From Psychrosphaera sp. F3M07 (GTDB lineage: Bacteria; Pseudomonadota; Gammaproteobacteria; Enterobacterales; Alteromonadaceae): a DNA stretch of 64,000 nt. The notes beneath the pieces are model-generated. The model saw nothing but the letters and a program-made list of their open reading frames with translations. It was not told where the DNA came from and did not search any database. Position numbers and translations under genes: made by a program. Positions within the stretch are counted from its first letter, which is position 1. Every line of letters begins with the position of its first letter. The stretch lies in contig NZ_JAHKPJ010000021.1 in NCBI RefSeq assembly GCF_018860345.1, positions 181,173 to 245,172 on the forward strand, read 5' to 3'. Shown here one piece after another: positions 8,979 through 17,760 of this stretch.

Positions 8979-10355
8979 CTATAACTCAAACTTCTCAATT
9001 CGATACAAAAACTGTTTATACCCCATGCCTAATAACTTAGCGGCTTTGGTTTTATTGTTTTTAGTTTTAAGTAGGGCTTGTTGTAAAACTTGTTTTTCAA
9101 AGTCATCCCAATTCATGCCATTTTCTGGAATGTTAAATTCACCATTTTGTTGTGGCATGTTTGTATCAAAGTTTGTTGAATTAGTCTCTTGTCTTGTTAG
9201 GTCTTCAATTAACTCTTGTTCATCACCTAATAACACAAAACGTTCTAGTTTGTTGCTCAACTCACGCACATTACCTGGCCAGTCGTGATCAAGTAATAGC
9301 TTTTTGGTTGGCGCTGATAATTTAGCGGATTGACCGCCGTATTGTTGTTCAAACTTATTGATAAAGTGCAAAATCAGTTTTGGAATATCTTCAGGTCTTT
9401 CTTTTAAAGAAGGCATTCTTAGTGGTACAACGTTTAAACGATAATAGAGATCTTCTCTAAACTCTTGTTTGCTTATTTGGGTTGGAATGTCTCTGTGAGT
9501 TGCCGCAATTACGCGGGCATCAACTTGAATTTCGTCATTGGAGCCTAAGCGGGTAATCACACCTTCCTGCAAAAAGCGCAGTAATTTAGCTTGTAATAAA
9601 ATAGGTAACTCACCAATTTCATCTAGGAATAATGTACCTTGATGTGCCGCTTCAATTTTTCCAATTTTTTGTGCAATAGCACCTGTAAATGCGCCTTTTT
9701 CAGCACCAAATAGTTCAGCTTCTGCTAATGATTCTGGGATAGCTCCACAATTAATGGCTATAAAACTATTATTCTTTCTATCAGAAAGTTGATGTAATGC
9801 TCTGGCTGCTAATTCCTTTCCGGTACCACTTTCGCCAGTTATCATAACAGTGGCATTGGTATTGGATACACGTTTAATACGTTCATAAACCTGTTGCATA
9901 CAAGGCGCATTACCAACTAAATCAACCATGTTTTGTTGTTCAGTTAACTGTTTTTCTAACGATTGGTTTTGTTCTCGTAGTGACTTTGCCGTATTGGCTT
10001 TTGAAATAGCCAGTAGTAATTCTTGTGATTGGAAAGGCTTACTTAAATAATCATCTGCGCCTTTTTCAATGGCTTCTATTGCGTGTTTTACTGAACCATA
10101 AGCCGTAGCAACGACAAAGCCGATATTTAGAGAATTGTTTCTAACGTACTCTAATAATGAAATACCGGTTAAAGTACCTAATTTCCAATCTGAGAAGATA
10201 ACATCAGGTAAAGTGTTTTGTTTAACTAAGTTTTTTAAGGAAACAATTGCGCTTTCAACACTGTCTGCTTGAGTTACTTTAATGTCGTTGACTTCTAATA
10301 TATTGGCAACAAGTTCACGCTGATCTTGTTCATCTTCTACTAATAAAACATGCAT
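8979..10355 (-). CDS. Sigma-54-dependent response regulator (NtrC/ZraR family)
   Basis: This 458-residue regulator has three domains. A receiver domain (1-120) has the phospho-acceptor Asp in FSDWKLG (about 55) and the Lys in LSKPF. The AAA+ domain has Walker A GESGTGKE, the sigma-54 contact loop GAFTGA (about 222) and Walker B TLFLDEIGEL. A Fis-type helix-turn-helix closes the protein (NKTKAAKLLGMGYKQFL). The intact GAFTGA loop means it should activate sigma-54 promoters. I choose ATG 10355 (MHVLLVEDE), which overlaps the kinase stop codon as TAATG; a longer frame to 10394 would have no receiver homology at its start. The likely target is the promoter at 12254-12269. Confidence 0.93.
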   Translation of the reverse strand: MHVLLVEDEQDQRELVANILEVNDIKVTQADSVESAIVSLKNLVKQNTLPDVIFSDWKLGTLTGISLLEYVRNNSLNIGFVVATAYGSVKHAIEAIEKGADDYLSKPFQSQELLLAISKANTAKSLREQNQSLEKQLTEQQNMVDLVGNAPCMQQVYERIKRVSNTNATVMITGESGTGKELAARALHQLSDRKNNSFIAINCGAIPESLAEAELFGAEKGAFTGAIAQKIGKIEAAHQGTLFLDEIGELPILLQAKLLRFLQEGVITRLGSNDEIQVDARVIAATHRDIPTQISKQEFREDLYYRLNVVPLRMPSLKERPEDIPKLILHFINKFEQQYGGQSAKLSAPTKKLLLDHDWPGNVRELSNKLERFVLLGDEQELIEDLTRQETNSTNFDTNMPQQNGEFNIPENGMNWDDFEKQVLQQALLKTKNNKTKAAKLLGMGYKQFLYRIEKFEL

Positions 10356-12016
10356 TATTTGATGTCCTGTTGTACCGAACGAGGAAGTGTACATATTGCA
10401 GTGACTCCAGTTACTTTTCCATGTTCTATATTGTTATTTACGGTTAATGTGCCGTCATAATGTAATTCTACTAGACGTTTGCTGATATAAAGTCCCATGC
10501 CTGCACCTTCAGCTTTGGTAGAGCAGTGTGCAGAAAAAAGCCGTGATTCTATATTCGAATCAAGTCCTGACCCAAAGTCAGTTATCGTTATGACCGGTAG
10601 TTCGTTTGTTATGGATGCCTTGACAATAATAGTTATCGGCGTGTTTTTGTCCACTGACGAATTATGTTGTAATTTATCTAAGCTGGCTTCATAGGCATTA
10701 AAAATCAATGTATGGAAAATAGCACGGAACTCACTTTCTGCACCTATTATCTTAATTTTATTGTCTGATATAAGTTCAACATTTAATACGCAAACTGAAT
10801 TATCGTGAGTTTGTTTTAATTCAAGTATTACATCATTAAGAATTGCGGTTAAAGAAACATTCTCTTCTCGCTCAAGTCCATCAGATGTAATAGTTAACAA
10901 TGCTTTAATGTTTTTATCTAACTGTGTAATTTTACTTTGTATTTGTTTAAACAGTTTCTGTTTTATGGATTCAGAAACTTGGCCGCTCTGTAATTGTTCA
11001 ATCGCTAACCCAATGGTGTGCATAGGATTTCGTAAAGCATGAGCTATACCTTTACTTACGTCACTTATCTCAGTTAAGTGAGTTTGTTGCTGTAATTTTG
11101 TTTCCGCATCCGCTAGTTTTGCTAATTGGTTACTCATGGAGTTAAATCTATGGATAGTTTGGCTTACCTCAGCAACACCTTGAGGTTCTACTTGTACACC
11201 AAAGTTACCTTGTTCTAGTTGTTTAAATCCGTTAATTAATTCTTGCATGGGTTTACTAAATCGTGCGCTTAACCAAAATACAAACAGAATTGAAATAAAT
11301 GTAGTGAAGACGATGACAAATGTGATGTAGTTAAATAATTCAGATATTTGTGATTTTCGTTTATTGATGATCACATTAGGATCGTGTTTTTTAACACTCT
11401 TAGCATGCCAAATCTTTTTAGTGCCGTTCTCCGAGGTAGTTTCAATTTTGATATTGTCGTTTTCAATACCTATGTTTTTCATATTTTCTATTTGTTTGGC
11501 TAAATGACGTTTAATCAGTTTGTTAGGATGTGCTTTTTTAATACCTAGTTTTATCCGGAACCCTTTCTCTAGAACTTCTAAATTATGCATTTTTTGTGAT
11601 TTAAGCTGTTGGGCTAATGATAATACGGTTGGTTTTATTTCTGCTGGTACTTTTGATAACGCATTTAACAGTTTGTCATCTGAATTTAATATGTCAGCAT
11701 CAATTTCCATTTTTAAACTGAACTGAGGTTTTGCTTTTTTTAATACATGGATTCTTAACATGTCTATAAAAGGTGGATCTTGTTTTTCTGGTAAATAGGT
11801 GAGGATATCAAGCTTAGTTTCAAGTTGAGTTGTATGATCTTCGTCTTCAATACTATCAATCGTATATTTTAATATTCGGTCAGCAAAGTCTTTCCCCCTT
11901 TGCTCTATTTCAGCATCTACATTATTTTTAAAGTGGAATAGAAGGGCGACTTGTGCGATGGCAATCACTAAAACAAGTCCGGTGATTAATAAAAATAGGT
12001 GACGTCGAATTGTCAT
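10355..12016 (-). CDS. Membrane sensor histidine kinase
   Basis: This 553-residue partner of the downstream regulator is translated from the same mRNA with a one-base stop/start overlap. It has one N-terminal membrane helix (about 7-27), a roughly 200-residue periplasmic sensor domain rich in Lys and His, and a second membrane helix (about 228-250). A HAMP linker, a phosphoacceptor helix with the His in GIAHALRNPMHT (about 325) and an HATPase domain follow (N box IFNAYEAS, G1 DFGSGLD, G2 GAGMGLYISKR). The sensor domain is not one I recognise, so the signal is unknown. The overall plan matches ZraS/AtoS-type kinases paired with NtrC-family regulators. Confidence 0.9.
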   Translation of the reverse strand: MTIRRHLFLLITGLVLVIAIAQVALLFHFKNNVDAEIEQRGKDFADRILKYTIDSIEDEDHTTQLETKLDILTYLPEKQDPPFIDMLRIHVLKKAKPQFSLKMEIDADILNSDDKLLNALSKVPAEIKPTVLSLAQQLKSQKMHNLEVLEKGFRIKLGIKKAHPNKLIKRHLAKQIENMKNIGIENDNIKIETTSENGTKKIWHAKSVKKHDPNVIINKRKSQISELFNYITFVIVFTTFISILFVFWLSARFSKPMQELINGFKQLEQGNFGVQVEPQGVAEVSQTIHRFNSMSNQLAKLADAETKLQQQTHLTEISDVSKGIAHALRNPMHTIGLAIEQLQSGQVSESIKQKLFKQIQSKITQLDKNIKALLTITSDGLEREENVSLTAILNDVILELKQTHDNSVCVLNVELISDNKIKIIGAESEFRAIFHTLIFNAYEASLDKLQHNSSVDKNTPITIIVKASITNELPVITITDFGSGLDSNIESRLFSAHCSTKAEGAGMGLYISKRLVELHYDGTLTVNNNIEHGKVTGVTAICTLPRSVQQDIK

Positions 12017-12154
12017 ATATATAGGGTCTCAATTATGAACACGAATTGGTTGATTTTGCTATTTACGCAATCTTTATTCCATAGTGAAAAGTAGATATAA
12101 ATCATAATGTTATTAAACATTGTTAACTTAATTGTAAACCAAAAATACTGTAAT

Positions 12155-12235
12155 GAGGAATGTTTATCCTTATATCAGGATTAATTATTAGAAGTATAAG
12201 CGAATTGTATTCAATATTACCCTAATACATTGAAT
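12155..12235. promoter_or_regulatory. Candidate upstream activator sites (dyads)
   Basis: Two inverted repeats lie upstream of the sigma-54 promoter. ATCCT-N6-AGGAT occupies 12166-12181, with a further AGGA half-site at 12156-12159. ATTCAAT-N13-ATTGAAT occupies 12209-12235. The first is about 100 bp from the predicted transcription start, a usual position for NtrC-family enhancer sites. Assignment to the neighbouring regulator is inference. Confidence 0.35.
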
Positions 12236-12253
12236 TATAATGTGTTTATATAT

Positions 12254-12269
12254 TGGCACGTTAGTTGAG
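12254..12269 (+). promoter_or_regulatory. Sigma-54 (-24/-12) promoter
   Basis: TGGCACG-TTAG-TTGAG has the exact spacing of the sigma-54 consensus TGGCACG-N4-TTGCW. The -24 element is perfect; the -12 element has GA instead of GC. It lies 49 bases before the start codon of the secreted protein gene and is next to a gene for a sigma-54 activator. Confidence 0.75.
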
Positions 12270-12317
12270 TTAACTAGTTTAGTTTTACAAAACAAGCTTT
12301 AAAACAGGAGAGCTAAT

Positions 12318-12959
12318 ATGAAAAACTTAAAACTAAATGTTATCGCTGCATCTATGATGATAGGCACTCTATTATTAAGTGGTAATGCGTTAGCTGATAG
12401 AACTAAAGATAGTAAAGAAAAACCAGTCCGTCAGATGATCAAGATTAAAGCTGAAGAGGGCACTGATGTAAAAGTCTTTGTTGGTAAGAATGGAGAAAAA
12501 AATAAGTATAGCTTTAGCGCTGAAGAGCTAGAAAATATGGATAATGTGAAGGCTAAATTAGGTGATTTAGACCAAGAAACACTTGATAAGGTTGTCCAGT
12601 TATTAGGCCAACTTAATGAACATGAAGCAAAAATAGTTGAGTTCAAAGACACTGACATCAAACATGGTGAATCAGAATCTAAAATCTTTATGGTGAAAAC
12701 CGGTAACTCAGAAGGTGAAATGCATATTGAAATTGACGTAGAAGGGGATGGAAAGTTTCATGAAAAACGTTTACGTAAATCTTTCTTCGCGGATGGTAAA
12801 GGAAATCATAAAGCCAATCACAAACGTATGAAGTGGATTTCAGAAGACGGTGATAAACCTGAAATGGTTAAAGTACTAAAAAAACTTATCAATAAATCTG
12901 AATTAACCGATGATCAAATAGAAGAGCTTAAAACGCTTTTAGATAAAAAAAACCAATAA
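12318..12959 (+). CDS. Secreted periplasmic protein, probable output of the two-component system
   Basis: This 213-residue protein has a clear signal peptide cleaved after ALA (residue 26). The mature part is very hydrophilic, with many Lys, Glu and Asp and several His in the second half (FHEKRL, NHKANHKRMKW). It ends in a helical segment, SELTDDQIEELKTLLDKKNQ, whose LTDDQ resembles the LTXXQ motif of CpxP/Spy/ZraP periplasmic chaperones. I do not recognise a family across its whole length. AGGAG lies seven bases before the ATG. A sigma-54 promoter and a divergent kinase/regulator pair suggest it is the stress-induced output and possibly a feedback partner of the sensor. Confidence 0.75.
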   Translation: MKNLKLNVIAASMMIGTLLLSGNALADRTKDSKEKPVRQMIKIKAEEGTDVKVFVGKNGEKNKYSFSAEELENMDNVKAKLGDLDQETLDKVVQLLGQLNEHEAKIVEFKDTDIKHGESESKIFMVKTGNSEGEMHIEIDVEGDGKFHEKRLRKSFFADGKGNHKANHKRMKWISEDGDKPEMVKVLKKLINKSELTDDQIEELKTLLDKKNQ

Positions 12960-12980
12960 ACATAATTTACATTAGAACCT

Positions 12981-13008
12981 AAAAGGCCTTTAAATTAAGG
13001 CCTTTTTT
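12981..13008. terminator. Bidirectional terminator
   Basis: AAAAGGCCTT / AAGGCCTTTT, with a six-base loop and a following T run, separates the secreted protein gene from the convergent DnaJ-related gene. Confidence 0.85.
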
Positions 13009-13639
13009 ATATGTGTTTTTTAACGTAACTATAGGCAAGATTTAGACGTTGGAATTTGGTGGTACATCCGCCTTTATCTGGGTGGTGTGTATTGCTTAAA
13101 GTCAGATACTGACGTTTAAGATCTGCCTTTGTAGGCAAATTGTCCAACTCTAAAATAGACAGCGACTTCTCTAGGTTTGATTCAGACATTTGCATAGTGG
13201 ATTGAGAAAACATGGTTTTCCAAAACGAATCAATTAAATCATTTACATTTGATTCATCTGTTTTTTCAAAATTACGCCAGTCTAGGTAATAGGCTCTTAA
13301 CTTTTCAATGGCTTGTTGCTTTTGTGATAATTGGATGGGGTTCGATTGTTGTTGGTTAGATTCCGAACTTGTTAGTGTTGGGGTTAAAGGAATGTAAGTA
13401 ATTTGGGATGAAATGATATCTATATCATATTGATTATGTTGTAAGCCTAAATCACGTAAACGATACAGTGCATTAAAAATAACAAAATGGGTTTGAAATA
13501 AAGCGAGGTTATTGGACATAACCTCATGGTTAAATAAGTGATAGGGGTCGGATTTGAACTTAGTAATTATCTCATACTCACTAATTGGACCTTGTTTAAT
13601 GATGTCCAATATTGCTTGATCTAATACTAAGTTTTCCAA
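13007..13639 (-). CDS. DnaJ-related protein with C-terminal J domain
   Basis: This 210-residue protein has an N-terminal DnaJ-related domain (LDIIKQGPISEYEIITKF at about 10-30) and a J domain at the extreme C terminus. The latter carries the HPD motif (about 189) in LSNTHHPDKGG, the part that stimulates Hsp70 ATPase. The reversed domain order compared with DnaJ is typical of the 'DNA-J related' family of vibrios and Shewanella. The Hsp70 partner and client are unknown. It starts nine bases after queC on the same strand, so the two are probably cotranscribed. Confidence 0.85.
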   Translation of the reverse strand: MENLVLDQAILDIIKQGPISEYEIITKFKSDPYHLFNHEVMSNNLALFQTHFVIFNALYRLRDLGLQHNQYDIDIISSQITYIPLTPTLTSSESNQQQSNPIQLSQKQQAIEKLRAYYLDWRNFEKTDESNVNDLIDSFWKTMFSQSTMQMSESNLEKSLSILELDNLPTKADLKRQYLTLSNTHHPDKGGCTTKFQRLNLAYSYVKKHI

Positions 13640-13648
13640 AACAGACGC

Positions 13649-14308
13649 TTATGCTTCGTATTCTAGCGGATCGGAGGCATTGTTTTTTTCAAATGCTTCT
13701 AGTCGTTCTTGGCAAGCACCACACTTCCCACACGCTTTTTCACGACCGTTATAACAAGTCCAAGTTTTGTTATAGTCTAAGTTCATAGCCAGTCCGTCGG
13801 CTAAGATTTCTATTTTGTCGTTATGCAAATAAGGCACTACAATATCAATGGCATCGTAGTTCGCGATTGCACAAACATCTTGCATACGTTTTACAAACTC
13901 TGGCCGACAGTCTGGATAGATAGCATGATCACCTGAATGAGCGCCATAAAACACTTTAGTAGCGTTTAAACTTACAGCATAACCAACGGCTAGACTTAAC
14001 AAGATCATGTTGCGGTTTGGCACTACGGTGCTTTGCATTGTTTCTGCTTCGTAATGGCCTTCAGGAATATCAATATTATCGGTTAGTGATGAGCCTGCAA
14101 TAATTGAGTTTATGGCACTAATATCGACAATTTTGTGATGTACATTTAATTCTTCACAAGCACGTTTGGCATAGTCAATTTCTTTAACATGACGCTGACC
14201 ATAATCGAAAGTTAATGCATATACATCAAACCCTTTTTTTATCGCATGGTTTAACACGGTATATGAGTCCATTCCACCCGAAAAAATGACAACAACTTTT
14301 TCTGACAT
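13649..14308 (-). CDS. queC: 7-cyano-7-deazaguanine synthase QueC
   Basis: This 219-residue enzyme converts 7-carboxy-7-deazaguanine to preQ0 with ATP and ammonia, on the route to the tRNA base queuosine. The PP-loop is FSGGMDSYT (residues 9-17). The C-terminal zinc site is seen as [16 protein letters not shown], four cysteines in the family spacing. Length matches E. coli QueC. It is divergent from queE, the enzyme for the preceding step, across a 173-bp control region. Confidence 0.95.
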   Translation of the reverse strand: MSEKVVVIFSGGMDSYTVLNHAIKKGFDVYALTFDYGQRHVKEIDYAKRACEELNVHHKIVDISAINSIIAGSSLTDNIDIPEGHYEAETMQSTVVPNRNMILLSLAVGYAVSLNATKVFYGAHSGDHAIYPDCRPEFVKRMQDVCAIANYDAIDIVVPYLHNDKIEILADGLAMNLDYNKTWTCYNGREKACGKCGACQERLEAFEKNNASDPLEYEA

Positions 14309-14352
14309 TCAAAATCACCTATAAATTAATTGCGAAAAAGTAACGAAACTTT

Positions 14353-14361
14353 TGTTATAAT
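14353..14361 (+). promoter_or_regulatory. Extended -10 promoter of queE
   Basis: TGTTATAAT is a perfect -10 hexamer with the extended TG. A -35-like TTGCGA at 14330-14335 is 20 bp upstream, so the extended element probably matters more. Initiation would give a leader of roughly 110 nt. Confidence 0.55.
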
Positions 14362-14372
14362 CGCAAACATTA

Positions 14373-14442
14373 ACGAACACATAAAAGACAATGGTGTTCG
14401 TACTTAAACAGAATAAATGAATGTTAATTCAATATCTGTTTA
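14373..14442 (+). other. Two hairpins in the queE leader
   Basis: ACGAACAC / GTGTTCGT (14373-14401) is followed by TAAACAG / CTGTTTA (14405-14442). Both lie in the predicted queE 5' leader. The sequence does not resemble a preQ1 riboswitch as I know it. Confidence 0.4.
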
Positions 14443-14481
14443 GAAGAAAGTTAACTTTTAGCAGGTACCAATAGTAAAGCG

Positions 14482-15156
14482 ATGAATAAATACAAAATAA
14501 ATGAAATATTTGAGACCATTCAAGGTGAAGGTCAATACACAGGTACCGCATCCATTTTTGTTCGTTTACAAGGGTGTCCAGTTGGTTGTTCATGGTGTGA
14601 TACCAAACAAACATGGGAACAACTTGAAAGCGATAAACAATCACTTTCAAATATTATTATCAAAACATCGGACTCGCCAACTTGGTGTGATGCGGATGAA
14701 AGCATAATTTATAACACTTTTGTTGAGCAAGGTTATAGAGCTAAACATGTTGTTATTACCGGTGGCGAACCTTGCATGTTTGATTTAAACCCATTATGTA
14801 ATTTATTACATTCAAAAGGGTACACCACTCAAATAGAAACCAGTGGTACCTTTGAAATTCAAGCACCAGATCAAACATGGGTGACAGTATCACCAAAAAT
14901 TAATATGAAAGGCGGTTATCCCGTTTTAGCATCTTGCATGATAAGGGCCAATGAAATAAAACACCCAATTGCACGACAAACACATGTTGAAGAGTTAGAG
15001 CAATTGCTTATCGAAGCGCCAGTGAAACCAAACACATTAATTTATTTACAACCTATTAGCCAAAAAACATCGGCAACGGAACTTGCTATAGAAACCTGTA
15101 AAGAAAAGAACTGGCGTTTGTCGGTTCAAGTACATAAATATATAGGAATTAGTTAG
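14482..15156 (+). CDS. queE: 7-carboxy-7-deazaguanine synthase QueE
   Basis: This 224-residue radical SAM enzyme makes 7-carboxy-7-deazaguanine from carboxy-tetrahydropterin. The N-terminus shows the substrate-binding FETIQGEGQYTG and the 4Fe-4S cluster motif CPVGCSWC (CX3CX2C), followed by TGGEPCMFDL. It lacks a large insertion and is close to the E. coli length. It is divergent from queC and seems cotranscribed with the small gene that begins nine bases after its stop codon. Confidence 0.95.
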   Translation: MNKYKINEIFETIQGEGQYTGTASIFVRLQGCPVGCSWCDTKQTWEQLESDKQSLSNIIIKTSDSPTWCDADESIIYNTFVEQGYRAKHVVITGGEPCMFDLNPLCNLLHSKGYTTQIETSGTFEIQAPDQTWVTVSPKINMKGGYPVLASCMIRANEIKHPIARQTHVEELEQLLIEAPVKPNTLIYLQPISQKTSATELAIETCKEKNWRLSVQVHKYIGIS

Positions 15157-15164
15157 GCATCATA

Positions 15165-15569
15165 ATGAAACAAAGATTTACTGAGTTTTTTCAGCTGTAC
15201 GCAACAGCCATGCAAAATAGACAATTAAAGTTATTGAAGTCGATTTATCGATTACCGTTTATTATTGTTCATGATGAGCCTAAAAGCGTGGCTACTTTTA
15301 ATCTAGAATTAGAAATGAAGTTGAAAAAGGTACTGGCTTCTTTTCAACAAATGTCTGTTTCTAGTGTTGAGGTGCAAGTGAATAAAGCAATTCATTTATC
15401 TAAAGATGTTCATTTTGCCAATGTGAACTGGACGTTTAAAAATGAACAAGGTGAAATACAGTTAACCTATAATACTTCATATATGCTCAATGTTACTGAA
15501 GAAGATATTAAAATCATAACTGTCATCATCGATGATGAAAACGACACTTATTTAAAGCTAATCGATTAA
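15165..15569 (+). CDS. Hypothetical protein, possibly NTF2-like
   Basis: This 134-residue protein has no signal peptide. An N-terminal helix (FTEFFQLYATAMQNRQLKLL), a beta-rich middle and a strand containing VNWTFKNEQGEIQLTYNTSYMLN give the pattern of the NTF2/SnoaL-like alpha+beta cone, but no catalytic signature is visible. This fold assignment is a guess from the pattern. It lies nine bases after queE and ends before a strong terminator, so it is probably in the queE transcript. Confidence 0.55.
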   Translation: MKQRFTEFFQLYATAMQNRQLKLLKSIYRLPFIIVHDEPKSVATFNLELEMKLKKVLASFQQMSVSSVEVQVNKAIHLSKDVHFANVNWTFKNEQGEIQLTYNTSYMLNVTEEDIKIITVIIDDENDTYLKLID

Positions 15570-15602
15570 ATACTGTAATAAGTAGTGTAAAGTACATAAA
15601 TT

Positions 15603-15639
15603 AAAAAAACCGTTATCTACAAAGATAACGGTTTTTTTT
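15603..15639. terminator. Bidirectional terminator (queE unit / trp operon)
   Basis: AAAAAACCGTTATCT / AGATAACGGTTTTTT is a 15-bp stem with an ACAA loop. It serves the convergent queE unit and the trp operon. Confidence 0.9.
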
Positions 15640-15665
15640 GTTTTAATACTCAGGTATTTCGACAG

Positions 15666-16475
15666 TTATGATTTCGATGTCGCTGCTTTCATAGATTTAA
15701 TGAATACGGCTAACTCTTTTAACATAACGTCTTTGTTGGCTAAGTTACGTTCAATAATATTAACCACCGCAGAACCAGAAATTGCCCCAGCTGCGCCAGA
15801 GTTTATCGCTGATTTCACTTGTTCTGGGCTAGAAATACCAAAACCTAAAATAGCAGGGGCTGCATTATGGCTTGCTAGCTTTTTGATCATTATGTCAGCT
15901 GGCATATTTGCTTTGGTTTCAGCGCCTGTAACACCCGCACGGCTTAATAAATAAGTATAACCTTCACTGAACTTGGCTACCTGCTCTAACATGCTGTCAT
16001 CAATGGTAGGCGGCACAATAAATACTGCATCAACGTTTGCTTGTTTAGCTGCAAGTCTAAATGGCTCACTTTCTCTAACTGGCACATCGGCAACTAAAAC
16101 AGAATCAATACCTGCTTTTGCACATAATTCATAAAAGCTTTGTATGCCTTTTGCTACCACTAAGTTGCTGTAAAGTAACAAGCCTATTGGTGTAGCTGGA
16201 AACTCTATTCTTATTTTTGCTACAAGATCTAAACAAGCTTGTGTAGAGATAACCTGATCTAAAGCTCTGATGTTCGCAGCTTGTATAGTAGGGCCATCAG
16301 CAATGGGATCTGAAAAAGGGATACCTAATTCAAGTGCATCGGCACCAGATTCAATTAATGTTTTAATAATTTGATAACTGGTTTCCAAGTCAGGATCGCC
16401 AATGGTAACAAACGGTATAAATGCACCTTGATTATTTGCATTTAATTGTTGAAACATTTCATTATAACGGCTCAT
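15666..16475 (-). CDS. trpA: Tryptophan synthase alpha subunit
   Basis: This 269-residue TIM barrel cleaves indole-3-glycerol phosphate to indole and glyceraldehyde-3-phosphate and passes indole to TrpB. The catalytic Glu and Asp are in [16 protein letters not shown], and the phosphate-binding GFGISS lies near residue 210. Length is normal. Its ATG overlaps the trpB stop codon by one base (TAATG), so the two subunits are translationally coupled. It is the last gene of the operon, closed by the terminator at 15603-15639. Confidence 0.97.
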   Translation of the reverse strand: MSRYNEMFQQLNANNQGAFIPFVTIGDPDLETSYQIIKTLIESGADALELGIPFSDPIADGPTIQAANIRALDQVISTQACLDLVAKIRIEFPATPIGLLLYSNLVVAKGIQSFYELCAKAGIDSVLVADVPVRESEPFRLAAKQANVDAVFIVPPTIDDSMLEQVAKFSEGYTYLLSRAGVTGAETKANMPADIMIKKLASHNAAPAILGFGISSPEQVKSAINSGAAGAISGSAVVNIIERNLANKDVMLKELAVFIKSMKAATSKS

Positions 16476-17731
16476 TATTTTGGCTCCTTCTGTGCTGACT
16501 CTGGGTTATTGCTGGTAAACTTTTCACCTAGTATTGAATGAACGTGTGTTAAGTCTTTATCCCCTCGGCCAGAAAGATTCACTAATATGATCTGTTCTTT
16601 TTCAGGATTTTGTTTAGCCAGTTTTAACGCATGTGCTAAGGCATGTGATGACTCAAGGGCTGGAATGATGCCTTCGTGTTTAGCTAATATTTGGAAAGCT
16701 TCAATTGCTTCCTCGTCATTAATTGCCACATAATCAGCACGACCAATAGCTTTTAAGTGAGCGTGTTGTGGGCCAACGGCTGGGTAATCTAAGCCAGCTG
16801 AAATAGAATAAGACTCTTCTATTTGTCCGTCTTTGTCTTGCATTATATGGGTGTAAGCACCGTGTAATATACCTTTAGAGTCAATTCCTTGGTCGATAAC
16901 AGCAAGTGCTGCACCGTGTTCTCCAGTTTCTAAACCATGACCACCAGGTTCAACACCAATTAATTCAACGCCTTGTTCTTTAATAAAGTCATTAAACATA
17001 CCAATGGCGTTTGACCCACCACCAACACAAGCAATAACTTTATCAGGCAATCGGCCTTCTGCTTTTAATACTTGTTGTTTGGCTTCTTCGCCAATCATTT
17101 TTTGAAAATCACGAACAATCGTTGGGAAAGGGTGAGGACCAGCTGCAGTACCTAACAAATAATGGCTATCTTCGTAAGTTGAAGCCCAGTCACGCATTGC
17201 TTCATTGACGGCATCTTTTAATGTGCCAGAGCCGGCGGTTACAGGGATGACTTCAGCGCCCATTAATTTCATTCTAAATACATTAGGTTGTTGTCTATCA
17301 ATGTCTTTAGCACCCATATATATACGTGCTTCTAATCCCATTAATGCGCAAGCTAATGCTGTTGCTACACCATGCTGACCGGCACCAGTTTCAGCAATAA
17401 CTCGAGTTTTACCCATACGCTTGGTTAATAACGCTTGGCCTAATACTTGGTTGGTTTTGTGTGCACCACCGTGTAATAAATCTTCACGTTTTAAATAAAG
17501 TTTTGTCTTGGTACCCGCTACTATGTTTTTACACAATGTTAATGGAGTAGGGCGTCCAGCGTAATTTGTTAGTAATGACTCAAATTCTTCTACAAATGCC
17601 GGGTCTTCTATAGCCTCAATATAGGCCTGTTCTAATTGTTCTAATGCAGGAACAAAAAGCTCTGGTACAAACATGCCACCATATTCACCAAAATAGGCAT
17701 CTAATGTTTTTTTAGTTTTAACGCTGCTCAT
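16475..17731 (-). CDS. trpB: Tryptophan synthase beta subunit
   Basis: This 418-residue PLP enzyme condenses indole with serine. The PLP lysine is in GGAHKTNQ (about 95), with [10 protein letters not shown] after it and the phosphate-binding [10 protein letters not shown] near residue 240. It is about 20 residues longer than the E. coli enzyme because of a polar C-terminal tail ([14 protein letters not shown]) that lacks conserved features. It sits between trpCF (29 bases upstream) and trpA. Confidence 0.97.
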   Translation of the reverse strand: MSSVKTKKTLDAYFGEYGGMFVPELFVPALEQLEQAYIEAIEDPAFVEEFESLLTNYAGRPTPLTLCKNIVAGTKTKLYLKREDLLHGGAHKTNQVLGQALLTKRMGKTRVIAETGAGQHGVATALACALMGLEARIYMGAKDIDRQQPNVFRMKLMGAEVIPVTAGSGTLKDAVNEAMRDWASTYEDSHYLLGTAAGPHPFPTIVRDFQKMIGEEAKQQVLKAEGRLPDKVIACVGGGSNAIGMFNDFIKEQGVELIGVEPGGHGLETGEHGAALAVIDQGIDSKGILHGAYTHIMQDKDGQIEESYSISAGLDYPAVGPQHAHLKAIGRADYVAINDEEAIEAFQILAKHEGIIPALESSHALAHALKLAKQNPEKEQIILVNLSGRGDKDLTHVHSILGEKFTSNNPESAQKEPK

Positions 17732-17760
17732 GGGGATTCCTAATATAATTTTTAATTGAG

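Noticed and set aside
8908-9288. 126-codon plus-strand frame with a hydrophobic stretch
   Set aside because: Most of it is antisense to the HTH region of the response regulator, and no ribosome-binding site precedes it.
14309-14481. preQ1 riboswitch before queE
   Set aside because: The hairpins present do not show the small H-type pseudoknot and A-rich tail of known preQ1 classes.
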